A DNA stretch of 64,000 nucleotides from contig DASRHP010000012.1 in NCBI GenBank assembly GCA_035650475.1, forward strand, positions 1,009,697-1,073,696, given 5' to 3'. The notes below the pieces were generated by a model. That model was not told the origin of the DNA. It made no database searches and worked only from the letters and a program-made list of their open reading frames with translations. Shown in pieces: positions 47,539-56,232 of the stretch (position 1 is the stretch's first letter; each line of letters starts with the position of its first letter). The position numbers were made by a program, and so were the translations under genes. The stretch comes from Candidatus Binataceae bacterium (GTDB lineage Bacteria; Desulfobacterota; Binatia; Binatales; Binataceae).

Positions 47539-49164
47539 ATGAGCACGCCCGCACCCTCGACGTTTGAGACCGACTTCCTGGTGATTGGCGGCGGTATCGC
47601 CGGCCTTATCTTTGCGGTCAAGGCCGCGGAGTCGGGCGCCGCGGTGACCGTGCTGACCAAGGCCGCCAGCGCCGAGGCCAACACCGCCTATGCGCAGGGC
47701 GGGATCGCCAGCGTATGGAGCGTGGACGACTCCTTCGAGTCGCACGTGGAGGACACGCTGCGCGCGGGCGCCGGGCTGTGCAACCGGCGCGCGGTCGAAG
47801 CGATCGTGCGCGACGGTCCGGAGGCGGTGCGCGAGCTGATCGCACTCGGCACCCGCTTCACCCGTATCGAAGACGGCAGAGAGGACGAATACGACCTCGG
47901 ACGCGAGGGCGGCCACACCCATCGCCGGGTGCTCCACGCCCAGGACCTCACCGGGCGCGAGATCATGCGCGCGCTGAGCGAGGCGGCGGCCGCGCGGAGC
48001 AATATCCGGGTGCTCGAAAACAAGCTTGCGGTGAACCTGCTGATCGAGCCGGGCGCATTCAATGGCGCCGCCGGGCGGTGCTGGGGCGCGTACGTGCTCG
48101 ACCGCGCTACCCAGGCGGTGGACAAGTTCGTCGCGCGCGCAACTCTGCTCGCCACCGGCGGCGCGGGCAAGGTCTATCTCTACACGACCAACCCCGACAT
48201 CGCCTCGGGCGACGGAGTCGCGATGGCGTACCGGGCGGGGGCGCCGGTCGCCAACATGGAATTTATCCAGTTCCATCCGACCTGCCTCTACCATCCCGCC
48301 GCCAAGTCATTCCTGATCTCGGAGGCGCTGCGCGGCGAGGGAGCGATCCTGCGGCTGCCCGACGGCGCGCCGTTCATGCAGAGCTACCATCCGGACGCCG
48401 AGCTGGCGCCGCGCGACGTGGTCGCCCGCGCGATCGACACCGAGATGAAGCGGCGGGGGCTGGATTGCGTGTACCTCGACATCAGCCATCGGCCGGCCGA
48501 CTTCGTGCGCTCGCGCTTTCCGAACATCTTCAAGCGATGCTTGGGCTTTGGTTTCGACCTCACGCAGGAGCCAATTCCGGTGGTGCCTGCGGCGCATTAC
48601 ATGTGCGGCGGCGTAATCACCGACCTCGACGCGCGCACGGCGATCGCCGGCCTGTACGCGGCGGGCGAGGTCGCGATGACGGGGCTTCACGGGGCCAACC
48701 GGCTCGCCTCGAACTCGCTGCTGGAGGCGGCGGTGATGGGACGGCGCGCGGCGGCCGCCGCGCGCGAGGAGCGGGCGGCGGGCGGCGAGCGGCGGGCGCC
48801 GGACTTTCCGCACTGGGATCCGGGGCGCGCGATCCGCAGCGAAGAGCGCGTGCTGATCACGCAGAGTTGGGACGAGATTCGCCGCCTGATGTGGAACTAC
48901 GTCGGGATCGTGCGCAGTGACCGTCGGCTGGGGCGCGCGCTGCGCCGCCTGAAGCTAATCCGCGACGAGGTCCATAGCTACTACTGGGAGCATCTGGTCG
49001 ATTCCGACCTGGTCGAGCTGCGCAACCTGGTCGAGGTCGCCGAACTGGTGGTGCGCTCGGCGATGGCGCGGCGCGAGTCGCGCGGGTTGCATTACACGAT
49101 CGATTATCCAGAACGCGACGACGCGCACTGGCTGCACGACACGGTGATCGCGCGCGAGCGGTAG
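47539..49164 (+). CDS. nadB: L-aspartate oxidase
   Basis: Oxidises aspartate to iminoaspartate, the first step of de novo NAD synthesis, passing electrons to oxygen or fumarate. The FAD motif VIGGGIAGLIFAVKAAESG (14-32), QGGIASV, GREGGHTHRRVLHAQDLTGREI, and the MCGGVITDLDARTAIAGLYAAGE block with the C-terminal helical domain (EVHSYYWEHLVDSDLVELRNLV) fit NadB rather than succinate dehydrogenase. 541 aa is usual. nadA and nadC are not adjacent. The ATG at 47539 lacks a strong ribosome site. Confidence 0.93.
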   Translation: MSTPAPSTFETDFLVIGGGIAGLIFAVKAAESGAAVTVLTKAASAEANTAYAQGGIASVWSVDDSFESHVEDTLRAGAGLCNRRAVEAIVRDGPEAVRELIALGTRFTRIEDGREDEYDLGREGGHTHRRVLHAQDLTGREIMRALSEAAAARSNIRVLENKLAVNLLIEPGAFNGAAGRCWGAYVLDRATQAVDKFVARATLLATGGAGKVYLYTTNPDIASGDGVAMAYRAGAPVANMEFIQFHPTCLYHPAAKSFLISEALRGEGAILRLPDGAPFMQSYHPDAELAPRDVVARAIDTEMKRRGLDCVYLDISHRPADFVRSRFPNIFKRCLGFGFDLTQEPIPVVPAAHYMCGGVITDLDARTAIAGLYAAGEVAMTGLHGANRLASNSLLEAAVMGRRAAAAAREERAAGGERRAPDFPHWDPGRAIRSEERVLITQSWDEIRRLMWNYVGIVRSDRRLGRALRRLKLIRDEVHSYYWEHLVDSDLVELRNLVEVAELVVRSAMARRESRGLHYTIDYPERDDAHWLHDTVIARER

Positions 49165-49287
49165 TCGCCCGATTTTTTCCTCCCGCTCGGGCGACGCGCC
49201 TCACGACAGGTTCATCCAACGCCGGGCCCGCCCCTTTGAAGCGCAAGGGGCAGAGATCGCATCTGCTGTGCGGGCCAGTGCCGTCAG

Positions 49288-50472
49288 CTACGGCTCGATG
49301 CGGGCGACGCGGCGCTTGCCGACTTCGAGCACTCGATGCTGTCCGGGAACGAAACGAAAGTTCGGGTCGGTCACCGTCTGGCGATCGACGCGTACGGCGC
49401 CCTGCCCCACCAGCCGGCGCGCTTCGCTGGTCGAAGCCGCAAAGCGCAGTTGTTTAATCAGTTCGCAGATCCACAGCTCGCCGCCGACGCGGAAGACCGG
49501 GATGTCCCCTGGAACTTCGCGCCGCTGGAACTTGGACTCGAAGTAGGCGCGTGCTTCGGCGGCGGCGGGGGCGCCGTGGTACTCGGTGACGATCGTCGCG
49601 GCCAAGCGCTTCTTGGCCTCCATCGGATGCACCGCGCCGGCGGAGAGCGCGGCGATCTCGGCCGGCGTGGCGTCGGTCAGCAGTTCGTAATAGCGCGGCA
49701 TCATCCGGTCCGGGATCGACATCAGCTTGCCGAACATCTCGCGCGGCGCATCGGTCAGGCCGACCGCGTTGCCGTACGACTTCGACATCTTGCGCACGCC
49801 GTCGAGCCCTTCAAGCAGCGGCATCGTGATCACGACCTGCGGCGGCTGGCCGAAAGCGCGCTGCAACTCGCGCGCGACCAGCATGTTGAACTTCTGGTCG
49901 GTGCCGCCGAGCTCGACGTCGGCGCGCAGCGCGACCGAGTCGTAGCCCTGGACCAACGGGTATAGCAGCTCGTGCAGGAAGAGCGGCTGCTGCTCGGCGA
50001 GGCGCTTTTCGAAGTCGTCGCGCTCGAGCATCCGCGCCACGCTGAGCTTGGCCGCGATCCCGATAAGATCGCGCACGCCCAGCTTGTCCATCCATTCGCT
50101 GTTGAAGCGGACCTCGGTCAGCGCCGGGTCGAGAATTTTTGAAACCTGGCGCTGGTAGGTTTCGGCGTTGGCGACGATCTGCTCGCGGCTGAGCGGCTTG
50201 CGCGTCTCGGAGCGGCCGGTGGGATCGCCGATCATCGCGGTGAAATCGCCGACCAGGAAGATCACGGTGTGGCCGCGGCGCTGGAAGTCGCGCAACTTCT
50301 TGAGCGCCACCGAGTGCCCCAGATGGAGGTCGGGCGCCGTCGGGTCCATCCCGAGCTTGACCCGCAGCGGCCGCCCCTCGGCAAGCTTCGCCGCAAGCTC
50401 GGCCATGGAGATCACCTCGGCCGCATTGCGCGCCAGTTCCCGCGCCTGCTCCTTTGCCTCGCTCGCGTCCAA
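49288..50472 (-). CDS. tyrS: Tyrosyl-tRNA synthetase
   Basis: Charges tRNA-Tyr. Class I signatures: HLGH at residues 50-53 ([13 protein letters not shown]) and [10 protein letters not shown] for the KMSKS loop. The C-terminal S4 domain is present ([30 protein letters not shown]). Layout matches the TyrS-beta (TyrZ-like) subgroup. The start codon is a TTG at 50470-50472 giving 394 aa; an in-frame Met occurs only at residue 23, where the conserved region nearly begins. It converges on nadB. Confidence 0.94.
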   Translation of the reverse strand: MDASEAKEQARELARNAAEVISMAELAAKLAEGRPLRVKLGMDPTAPDLHLGHSVALKKLRDFQRRGHTVIFLVGDFTAMIGDPTGRSETRKPLSREQIVANAETYQRQVSKILDPALTEVRFNSEWMDKLGVRDLIGIAAKLSVARMLERDDFEKRLAEQQPLFLHELLYPLVQGYDSVALRADVELGGTDQKFNMLVARELQRAFGQPPQVVITMPLLEGLDGVRKMSKSYGNAVGLTDAPREMFGKLMSIPDRMMPRYYELLTDATPAEIAALSAGAVHPMEAKKRLAATIVTEYHGAPAAAEARAYFESKFQRREVPGDIPVFRVGGELWICELIKQLRFAASTSEARRLVGQGAVRVDRQTVTDPNFRFVPGQHRVLEVGKRRVARIEP

Positions 50473-50632
50473 CGCTTCGCTCCGATCCGGCCGGGCCTCT
50501 ATCTCGCTCCCCCTCGCCTTCAGGGGAAGGAGCCGGGGTCAGTCGGAAGGATAAGGATAGCGGCGCCGGCGCGAAAGCGAAACGCGCGGCGATGCGCACG
50601 CACGCCGACGTGCATCCGCACCGCTCGCGCGC

Positions 50633-52051
50633 TCAGCGCATGATCTGCATCAGGCCGGCGGGCGTACAGTACTTGGTGATGTTCTCGTACTGCGAGGGTA
50701 CGGCGTCATCGACCACGATGTCGCGGCCCTGGCCATCGGCGGTGAAGGCGATGGTGGCGTGGTCGTTCTGCATGTCCCACATCCCGACGTACAAGGTGCC
50801 GACCACCGACGACATCTGGCCCTGGATGCGCTTGGGCGCCCCGGCCACCATCATCAGTTTCCACAGCTTCATGTTCGAGTCGTAGAGGTCGGTCCACATC
50901 TCGTGGAGCACATACTTGTCAACCCACATGACACGCTTGCCGTAGCAGTAGCCGCCGGCCTCGGCGGGGATGCGGCGGACGTCGATGACGTAGGTGTCAC
51001 GCAGGCTCCAGTGCCCCCATGACGGCCGCGCCCATCCCAACGGCATGTCGTAGTTACCGGGATAGATGCCGTCGGCGGTGGTGAGATCGTTGATCGCGAG
51101 GATCTTCTGGTCGCGCAGCCATTTGGACTGGAAGATCGAGACGCTGCCGTTGAAGCCGGCGCGTGCGTCGTCGTGCGTGTAATCGGTGCCGAACAGCGGC
51201 GAGCAGCGTGCGGTTGACGCCAGCCGCATCGAGCGCCGCAGCGCCGGCACGAACACATAGTCGTCCTCCAGGCGCTGGAGGTCCTGGTAGAAGATCTGGA
51301 GCACGGCGGTGTACTTGGATTGCTCGGGCTCCTCGACCATTGACCACTCGGTGTACCAGGCGCCGTTGGCATTCGCCTCGATGCGCGGATGGCCGGGATC
51401 GGTGATGTAGGCGAGCTGGCGATAGACGTAGGAGGTCTTCATGCAGGCCGAGTTGCCGTAGCGGTCCTGCGCGCACAGGCTCGCCAGCCCGGTTTCGGGC
51501 GAACCGACCGCGATGCGCGGGATCGGGCCGAACCAGTCGTCGGCCAGGATCTTCCATCCCTTGTAGGGCTCGGTTGGATTGGGGAACGGTTCGCCGGCGA
51601 CGTAATTCTTGATGTTGTAATGGCCGTTAGGCAGGACCACAACCTGGGTCTGGCTGCCGTACTTCTCAGTCGCTTCGAGATAGCCACGCGGGGCGGGAAA
51701 AACCTGGGTCGGGCCAACGTCCATCTCGACGTCCTGCGGCATTTTCCAGAAGTAGGTGCCCTGGAACAGCGCGATCATGCCGTCGGGCATGAACTGCTTG
51801 TACTGCTGCCAGTTGGCCATCGTGATCTTCGTCCCCGGCGCGAGCGTGGCTTCGGCGGCCGCTGCCGAGGCCTCCTGCGCGGCGCGCTGCTGCTCCTCGG
51901 CCTGCTTGAGCGCCGCCGACTCGGCAGACGCCGCGGGCGCCCCGGCAGCGACCGGTGCCGCGTCCGGAGCGCCGGCGCTTTGGCCGAGCGCGGGCCGCGC
52001 GAACATCGCGGTCGCGATGCATACGAACAGCGACGCAAGCACTGCGATCAT
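50633..52051 (-). CDS. DUF1329-family exported protein, copy 1 (divergent)
   Basis: A 472-aa periplasmic or outer-membrane-associated DUF1329 protein. The signal peptide (MIAVLASLFVCIATAMFARPALG) is followed by an Ala/Gln/Glu-rich linker (residues ~25-70, absent from the other two copies). The shared core runs from PGTKITMANWQQYKQFMPDG through NYVAGEPFPNPTEP, ALRRSMRL, YDMPLGWARPSWG and YCYGKRVMW to the C-terminal GLMQIMR. DUF1329 proteins resemble LolA-like lipid-binding folds and accompany RND exporters in steroid and hydrocarbon users; role here unknown. GGAGG precedes the ATG. Last of three same-strand paralogues. Confidence 0.88.
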   Translation of the reverse strand: MIAVLASLFVCIATAMFARPALGQSAGAPDAAPVAAGAPAASAESAALKQAEEQQRAAQEASAAAAEATLAPGTKITMANWQQYKQFMPDGMIALFQGTYFWKMPQDVEMDVGPTQVFPAPRGYLEATEKYGSQTQVVVLPNGHYNIKNYVAGEPFPNPTEPYKGWKILADDWFGPIPRIAVGSPETGLASLCAQDRYGNSACMKTSYVYRQLAYITDPGHPRIEANANGAWYTEWSMVEEPEQSKYTAVLQIFYQDLQRLEDDYVFVPALRRSMRLASTARCSPLFGTDYTHDDARAGFNGSVSIFQSKWLRDQKILAINDLTTADGIYPGNYDMPLGWARPSWGHWSLRDTYVIDVRRIPAEAGGYCYGKRVMWVDKYVLHEMWTDLYDSNMKLWKLMMVAGAPKRIQGQMSSVVGTLYVGMWDMQNDHATIAFTADGQGRDIVVDDAVPSQYENITKYCTPAGLMQIMR

Positions 52052-52127
52052 GATTTGGCCTCCGTTGTCGGTCCCCAGAACGACAAGCGCTTGAGAGTCT
52101 AACGCGGTGCTGGCGAGCGCGAAAGCA

Positions 52128-52173
52128 CGGAAAGAAAGGCCGGGACGGCGTGCCGTCGAGCGCCGTCCCGGCC
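52128..52173 (-). terminator. Intrinsic terminator after DUF1329 copy 2
   Basis: On the minus strand, 30 bases past the stop of copy 2, a perfect 13-bp stem (GGCCGGGACGGCG/CGCCGTCCCGGCC, 52138-52173) with a 10-base loop is followed by TTTCTTTCC. It separates copy 2 from copy 1, so the downstream gene needs read-through or its own promoter. Confidence 0.85.
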
Positions 52174-52203
52174 GGTTGGTTCAGGCTCGCGCTGCCGCGG
52201 CCG

Positions 52204-53520
52204 CTAACGCATCAGCTGCATCAGGCCGCCCGGGGTCTGGTACTTCGAGATGTTGTCGTATTGCGGCAGATAGCGATCCGCCCACAGGTCATGCCCCTCG
52301 GCGTCGGCCGTGAATACGTGGCTGACGTGCTGGTTCTGCATGTCCCAGTACTGTTCGAGGATGCCGCCACCGAAGTACTGCGGCCCCCACTCCGGATGGA
52401 GTTTGTCGGGGCGCGGGCGCAACCCGATATTGACCACCTTCCACAGCTTCATGTTCGAGTCGTAGAGGTCCTCGTGCACGTTGGCATAGTAGGCCTGCAC
52501 GGTGTACATGATGCGCTTGCCGTAGCAGTAGCCCGCCGCCATCGATGGGATCCGCCGCACGTCGGTCACCCACACCGGCACCACTTCCCACTTACCCCAC
52601 GACGGCCGCGCCCATCCCAGCGGCATGTCGTAGTTCTCGGGGAACTTGCCCACCCCAGTGGTCAGGTCGATCAGCGCGATGATGTTCTGGTCACGCAGGA
52701 ACTTGCCGGTAAATACCGACACCCCGCCGTTCCATCCCACCCGCTGGTCGTCATGCGTCATGTCGCTGCCGAACAGCGGCGCGCAGCGCGCCGAGGTCGA
52801 AAGCCGCAGCGAGCGGCGCAGCGCCGGGATGAAGACGAAATCGTCGGGCATCCGCGTGGCGTCCTGCCAGTACAGGGTGAGGTCGGCGGTGTATTTGGAC
52901 TCCTCGGGCACTTCGACCATCAGCCACTCGCCATACCATGCGCCGGCCGCATGGGGGTCGGTATGCGGAACGCCGGGGAACCAGTTGTAGGCGAGCTGGC
53001 GATAGTTGTAGTCAACCCGCGAGCACGCCTTGTTGTTGAAGCGATCCATCGTGCAAAACGACGACGGAGTACCTGAATCGGGAAAGCCGACGTAGAGCAG
53101 GCCGCCTGGGCGGAAGGTCACGTCGGCCGAGATCTCGGTGCCCTTCTCTGGTCCCGAGGGATGGGGAAACGGCACGCCGGAGACGTAGTTTTCGATGTTG
53201 TAGGCGCCGTTGGGCAGCTTCACCAAGCGGGTCTGCGAGGAGTACTTCTCCACCGCGTCCCAGAACGGCTTGGGCAGCGGATGGATATTGGTCGGGCCGA
53301 TGTCGATCTCGACGTCGGACGGCATCTTCCACGCGTACTGGCCCTCGAACAGGGCGATCATGCCGTCAGGCATGAAGGCCTTGTACTGCTGCCAGTTCTG
53401 CATGGTGATCTTGGTACCCGGTGGGATAGTGCTGTTGTCGGCGGCGCTAGCATTGCGTAGCGCCAAGGGACATAGGACCAGCACCACAATACCCACCAAC
53501 AATCGACGAACCGCAGTCAT
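52204..53520 (-). CDS. DUF1329-family exported protein, copy 2
   Basis: A 438-aa DUF1329 protein with signal peptide (LLVGIVVLVLCPLALRNASA) and the core starting IPPGTKITMQNWQQYKAFMPDG. Blocks NYVSGVPFPHPSGPEKG, ALRRSLRLSTSARCAPLFGSDMTHD, YDMPLGWARPSWGKWE and YCYGKRIMY match copy 3 almost residue for residue, and the DNA is nearly identical over 53161-53298. Conserved Cys residues at FCTMDRF and NKACSRVDY could form a disulphide. The ribosome site GGGAGG is about 14 bases before the ATG. Flanked by strong hairpins on both sides. Confidence 0.9.
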   Translation of the reverse strand: MTAVRRLLVGIVVLVLCPLALRNASAADNSTIPPGTKITMQNWQQYKAFMPDGMIALFEGQYAWKMPSDVEIDIGPTNIHPLPKPFWDAVEKYSSQTRLVKLPNGAYNIENYVSGVPFPHPSGPEKGTEISADVTFRPGGLLYVGFPDSGTPSSFCTMDRFNNKACSRVDYNYRQLAYNWFPGVPHTDPHAAGAWYGEWLMVEVPEESKYTADLTLYWQDATRMPDDFVFIPALRRSLRLSTSARCAPLFGSDMTHDDQRVGWNGGVSVFTGKFLRDQNIIALIDLTTGVGKFPENYDMPLGWARPSWGKWEVVPVWVTDVRRIPSMAAGYCYGKRIMYTVQAYYANVHEDLYDSNMKLWKVVNIGLRPRPDKLHPEWGPQYFGGGILEQYWDMQNQHVSHVFTADAEGHDLWADRYLPQYDNISKYQTPGGLMQLMR

Positions 53521-53610
53521 AACCAGTCTCTAACCTCCCTCCAGGCACTCACCAGCCCCGGAAACCCCCGCGGCTCCAAGCCGGGCACGGCGATTGTCGC
53601 GCCACTAACA

Positions 53611-53657
53611 CGAACGCCGCGCGCGGTGCAAACGCATCGCGCGCGGCGTTCGTTTTT
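53611..53657. terminator. Perfect 14-bp hairpin between DUF1329 copies 3 and 2
   Basis: CGAACGCCGCGCGC (53611-53624) pairs perfectly with 53639-53652 around a 14-base loop. The T run (TTTTT, 53653-53657) follows on the plus strand; on the minus strand, the direction of both flanking genes, the stem is followed only by TGTTAG. It lies 34 bases past the copy 3 stop, so it most likely ends that transcript despite the weak T tract, and it could also stop antisense reading. Confidence 0.6.
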
Positions 53658-53685
53658 CGGGCGAAGACTATATGCGCCGCGTCCG

Positions 53686-55002
53686 CTAACGCATCAGTTG
53701 CATCAGGCCGCCCGGGGTCTGATAGAGCTGCACGTTATCGTACTGCGTGCCCCAGCCGATGTCGGGCGTGAGGTCATTGCCTTCGCGATCGGCGGTGAAC
53801 ACGTGGCTGACGTGCTGGTTCTGCATATCCCAGTATTGCTCGATGATCCCACCGAAGTACTGGAGCCCCCACTCCGGATGGAGCCTGTCGACCGCAGGAC
53901 TGAGCCCGATGTTGACCACCTTCCAGAGCTTCAGGTTGGAGTCGTAGAGGTCTTCGTGAACGTTGGCGTAGTAGGCCTGAGTGGTGTACATCACCCGCTT
54001 GCCGTAGCAGTAACCGGCCGCCATCGACGGGATCCGCCGCACGTCCGTCACCCACACCGGCACCACTTCCCACTTGCCCCACGACGGCCGCGCCCAGCCG
54101 AGCGGCATGTCGTAGTTTTCAGGAAACGTTCCGTCAGCGTGGGTCATGTTGACCAGCGCGAGGATCTTCTGGTCGCGGAGATAATGGCCCTCGAACACCG
54201 AGGCCCCGCCGTTCCATCCCACCCGCTGGTCGTCGTGCGTCATGTCGCTGCCGAACAGCGGCGCACAGCGCGCCGAGGTTGAAAGCCGCAGCGAGCGGCG
54301 CAGCGCCGGGATGAAGACGAAGTCGTCGGGCAGGCGAGTGACGTCCTGCCAGAACAGGGTCAGGTCGGCGGTGTACTTGGACTCCTCGGGCACCTCGACC
54401 ATCAGCCATTCGCCGTACCACGCGCCGGCCGCATGCGGGTCCGTATGCGGGATACCGGGGAACCAGTTGTAAGCGAGCTGGCGGTAGTCGTAATCGACCC
54501 GGGTGCAAGCCTTGCTGCCGAAGCGGTCCATCGTGCAGAAAGACGACTCGGCATTGCCTTTGAGGTTGGGGAAGCCGGTGTAGAGCACGCCGCCCGGGCG
54601 GAAGGTCACGTCGTCGATGATCTGGGTGCCCTTGTCAGGTCCCGAGGGATGGGGAAACGGCACGCCGGAGACGTAGTTTTCGATGTTGTAGGCGCCGTTG
54701 GGCAGCTTCACCAGGCGGGTCTGCGAGGAGTACTTCTCCACCGCGTCCCAGAACGGCTTGGGCAGCGGATGGATATTGGTCGGGCCCACCTCCATCTCAA
54801 CGTCGGACGGCATCTTCCACGCGTACTGGCCCTCGAACAGGGCGATCATGCCGTCGGGCATGAAGGCCTTGTACTGCTGCCAGTTCTGCATGGTGATTTT
54901 GGTGCCCGGCGGAATAGTGTCCTCGGCGCCGGCGGCCCCAATCGCCAGCGGGGAAAGGACCAGAACCAATAAGCCAAACAACAGCCTGCGCATAACGGTC
55001 AT
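53686..55002 (-). CDS. DUF1329-family exported protein, copy 3
   Basis: A 438-aa DUF1329 protein, first in transcription order. Signal peptide LLFGLLVLVLSPLAIGAAGA, then IPPGTKITMQNWQQYKAFMPDG. It differs from copy 2 mainly around FPNLKGNAESSFCTMDRFGSKACTRVDYDYRQ and near the C-terminus (NDLTPDIGWGTQYDNVQLYQ). AAGGAGGG sits 10 bases before the ATG. Copies 2 and 3 probably arose by a recent tandem duplication or are kept alike by gene conversion. Function unknown; the signal peptide and lack of membrane anchor point to the periplasm. Confidence 0.9.
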   Translation of the reverse strand: MTVMRRLLFGLLVLVLSPLAIGAAGAEDTIPPGTKITMQNWQQYKAFMPDGMIALFEGQYAWKMPSDVEMEVGPTNIHPLPKPFWDAVEKYSSQTRLVKLPNGAYNIENYVSGVPFPHPSGPDKGTQIIDDVTFRPGGVLYTGFPNLKGNAESSFCTMDRFGSKACTRVDYDYRQLAYNWFPGIPHTDPHAAGAWYGEWLMVEVPEESKYTADLTLFWQDVTRLPDDFVFIPALRRSLRLSTSARCAPLFGSDMTHDDQRVGWNGGASVFEGHYLRDQKILALVNMTHADGTFPENYDMPLGWARPSWGKWEVVPVWVTDVRRIPSMAAGYCYGKRVMYTTQAYYANVHEDLYDSNLKLWKVVNIGLSPAVDRLHPEWGLQYFGGIIEQYWDMQNQHVSHVFTADREGNDLTPDIGWGTQYDNVQLYQTPGGLMQLMR

Positions 55003-55332
55003 AACCGCGGTCCCTCCTTATCGGGTCTTGAGCTCGCGCTCGCCTATCCCAACTCCCAATACAGTCAAAACGGTTCCGTCGATCAGGCTAAGTATTGGAG
55101 TAATTCTTTTTTTGGCTTCCGCTCAGTGCGTCAGGTCGATGGCCACACTCCTTTTGCGCGAGGATTCGGTGTGTTATGGCGCTCGCAACAATCCGCCTAC
55201 CTAGACGGACTGAAATTGTCAAGGCTGGCCGATTCGGACAAGCCGGAACTTGCGCCAGTCGGGCGCAAAACCGAACCGCGGGAAAGCGGCGGCTGGAACG
55301 CGAAGCGCACAACCAAAGCCGCCGGGAACCCG
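55003..55332. promoter_or_regulatory. Upstream region of the DUF1329 cluster
   Basis: About 330 bases between ctaB and DUF1329 copy 3, both minus strand. It should contain the cluster's promoter. On the plus strand a long-range stem CTCC(C)AATAC...GTATTGGAG (55050-55100) is followed after six bases by seven Ts; for minus-strand genes this reads as an A tract before a hairpin, so it is not their terminator. It might be an operator or end an antisense transcript. No clear -35/-10 was recognised. Confidence 0.35.
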
Positions 55333-56232
55333 CTAGATACGGTCGAGCACCAGCACCAGGAAGACGATCGGAAGGTAAAAGAGCGAAGCGAACATCACGC
55401 GGCGCGCGGCGTCGGCGGCGTGCGGCGTGCGCGCCAGGCGCAGCGAATAGACCAGCATCATAGCGCCCAGCGCGGCAGACACTGCCAACGATATCCATCC
55501 CGCGAAGCCCAGCAGCGCGGGCAACGCGCCCGCCCCGATCAACGCCACGCAGTCGAAGAGGATCAACCTGTCCACCGGATTGCCGCGTCCGCGCTCCAGC
55601 GGCAGCATGCTGATCCCGGCGCGCTCGTAGTCGCGCTGGTACAGCCGCGCGATCGACAGCGAGTGCGGCGACTGCCACAGGAACATGATCAGGAAGAGGA
55701 TGAGCGGTTCGACCCCCAGCGTACCGCGCGCCGCGGCCCACCCGGCCACCGGCGGCAACGCCCCGGGCACCGCACCGACCACGTGACAGATCCACGAGAA
55801 GCGCTTGAGTGGCGTGTAGGCAAACAGGTAGAGCACCGTGATAAGCGCGGTCACGCCGGCCGCGAGCGCGTTGGTTCCTGCCCACAGCCACGCGAATCCG
55901 GCGACCGTCGCCGCGGCGCCGAAAGCCAGCGCCTGGGGTGGGCTCAGGCGTCCCTCGGGCAGCGGGCGATGCTGCGTGCGCTCCATCAGGGCGTCGATGT
56001 AGCGTTCGAAGTACTGGTTGAGCGCGAGCGTGCCGCCCGCGGCAAGCGCGGTACCCGCCAGCGTGCTGAGCGCCAGCCACGGGTCGAAGCGGCCGACTGC
56101 GCCCAGGTAGAACCCGACCAGCGTGGTCAGCAGAACCATCGCGACCACGCGCGGCTTGGTCAGTTCGTAATAGGCCGCCACGCGACGGCCCATCCCGCCC
56201 ATCATCGCGAGCGCAGCGGCCTCGGCGCTCAT
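55333..56232 (-). CDS. ctaB: Protohaem IX farnesyltransferase (haem O synthase)
   Basis: Attaches farnesyl to haem b, giving haem O. A polytopic UbiA-family prenyltransferase of 299 aa: ELTKPRVVAMVLLTTLVGFYLG, the Asp-rich NQYFERYIDALMERTQHRPLPEG and the second prenyl-binding region RLYQRDYERAGISMLPLERG. The ATG overlaps the ctaA stop as ATGA, and the long upstream reading frame is only a shadow of ctaA. With ctaA it supplies haem A to an aa3-type oxidase, whose genes are not in the window. Confidence 0.95.
   Translation of the reverse strand: MSAEAAALAMMGGMGRRVAAYYELTKPRVVAMVLLTTLVGFYLGAVGRFDPWLALSTLAGTALAAGGTLALNQYFERYIDALMERTQHRPLPEGRLSPPQALAFGAAATVAGFAWLWAGTNALAAGVTALITVLYLFAYTPLKRFSWICHVVGAVPGALPPVAGWAAARGTLGVEPLILFLIMFLWQSPHSLSIARLYQRDYERAGISMLPLERGRGNPVDRLILFDCVALIGAGALPALLGFAGWISLAVSAALGAMMLVYSLRLARTPHAADAARRVMFASLFYLPIVFLVLVLDRI

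Noticed and set aside
55050..55115. A long-range stem followed by seven Ts upstream of the DUF1329 cluster
   Set aside because: The T run follows on the plus strand, where no gene ends; as a terminator it has no visible purpose, so it is only mentioned in the regional entry.
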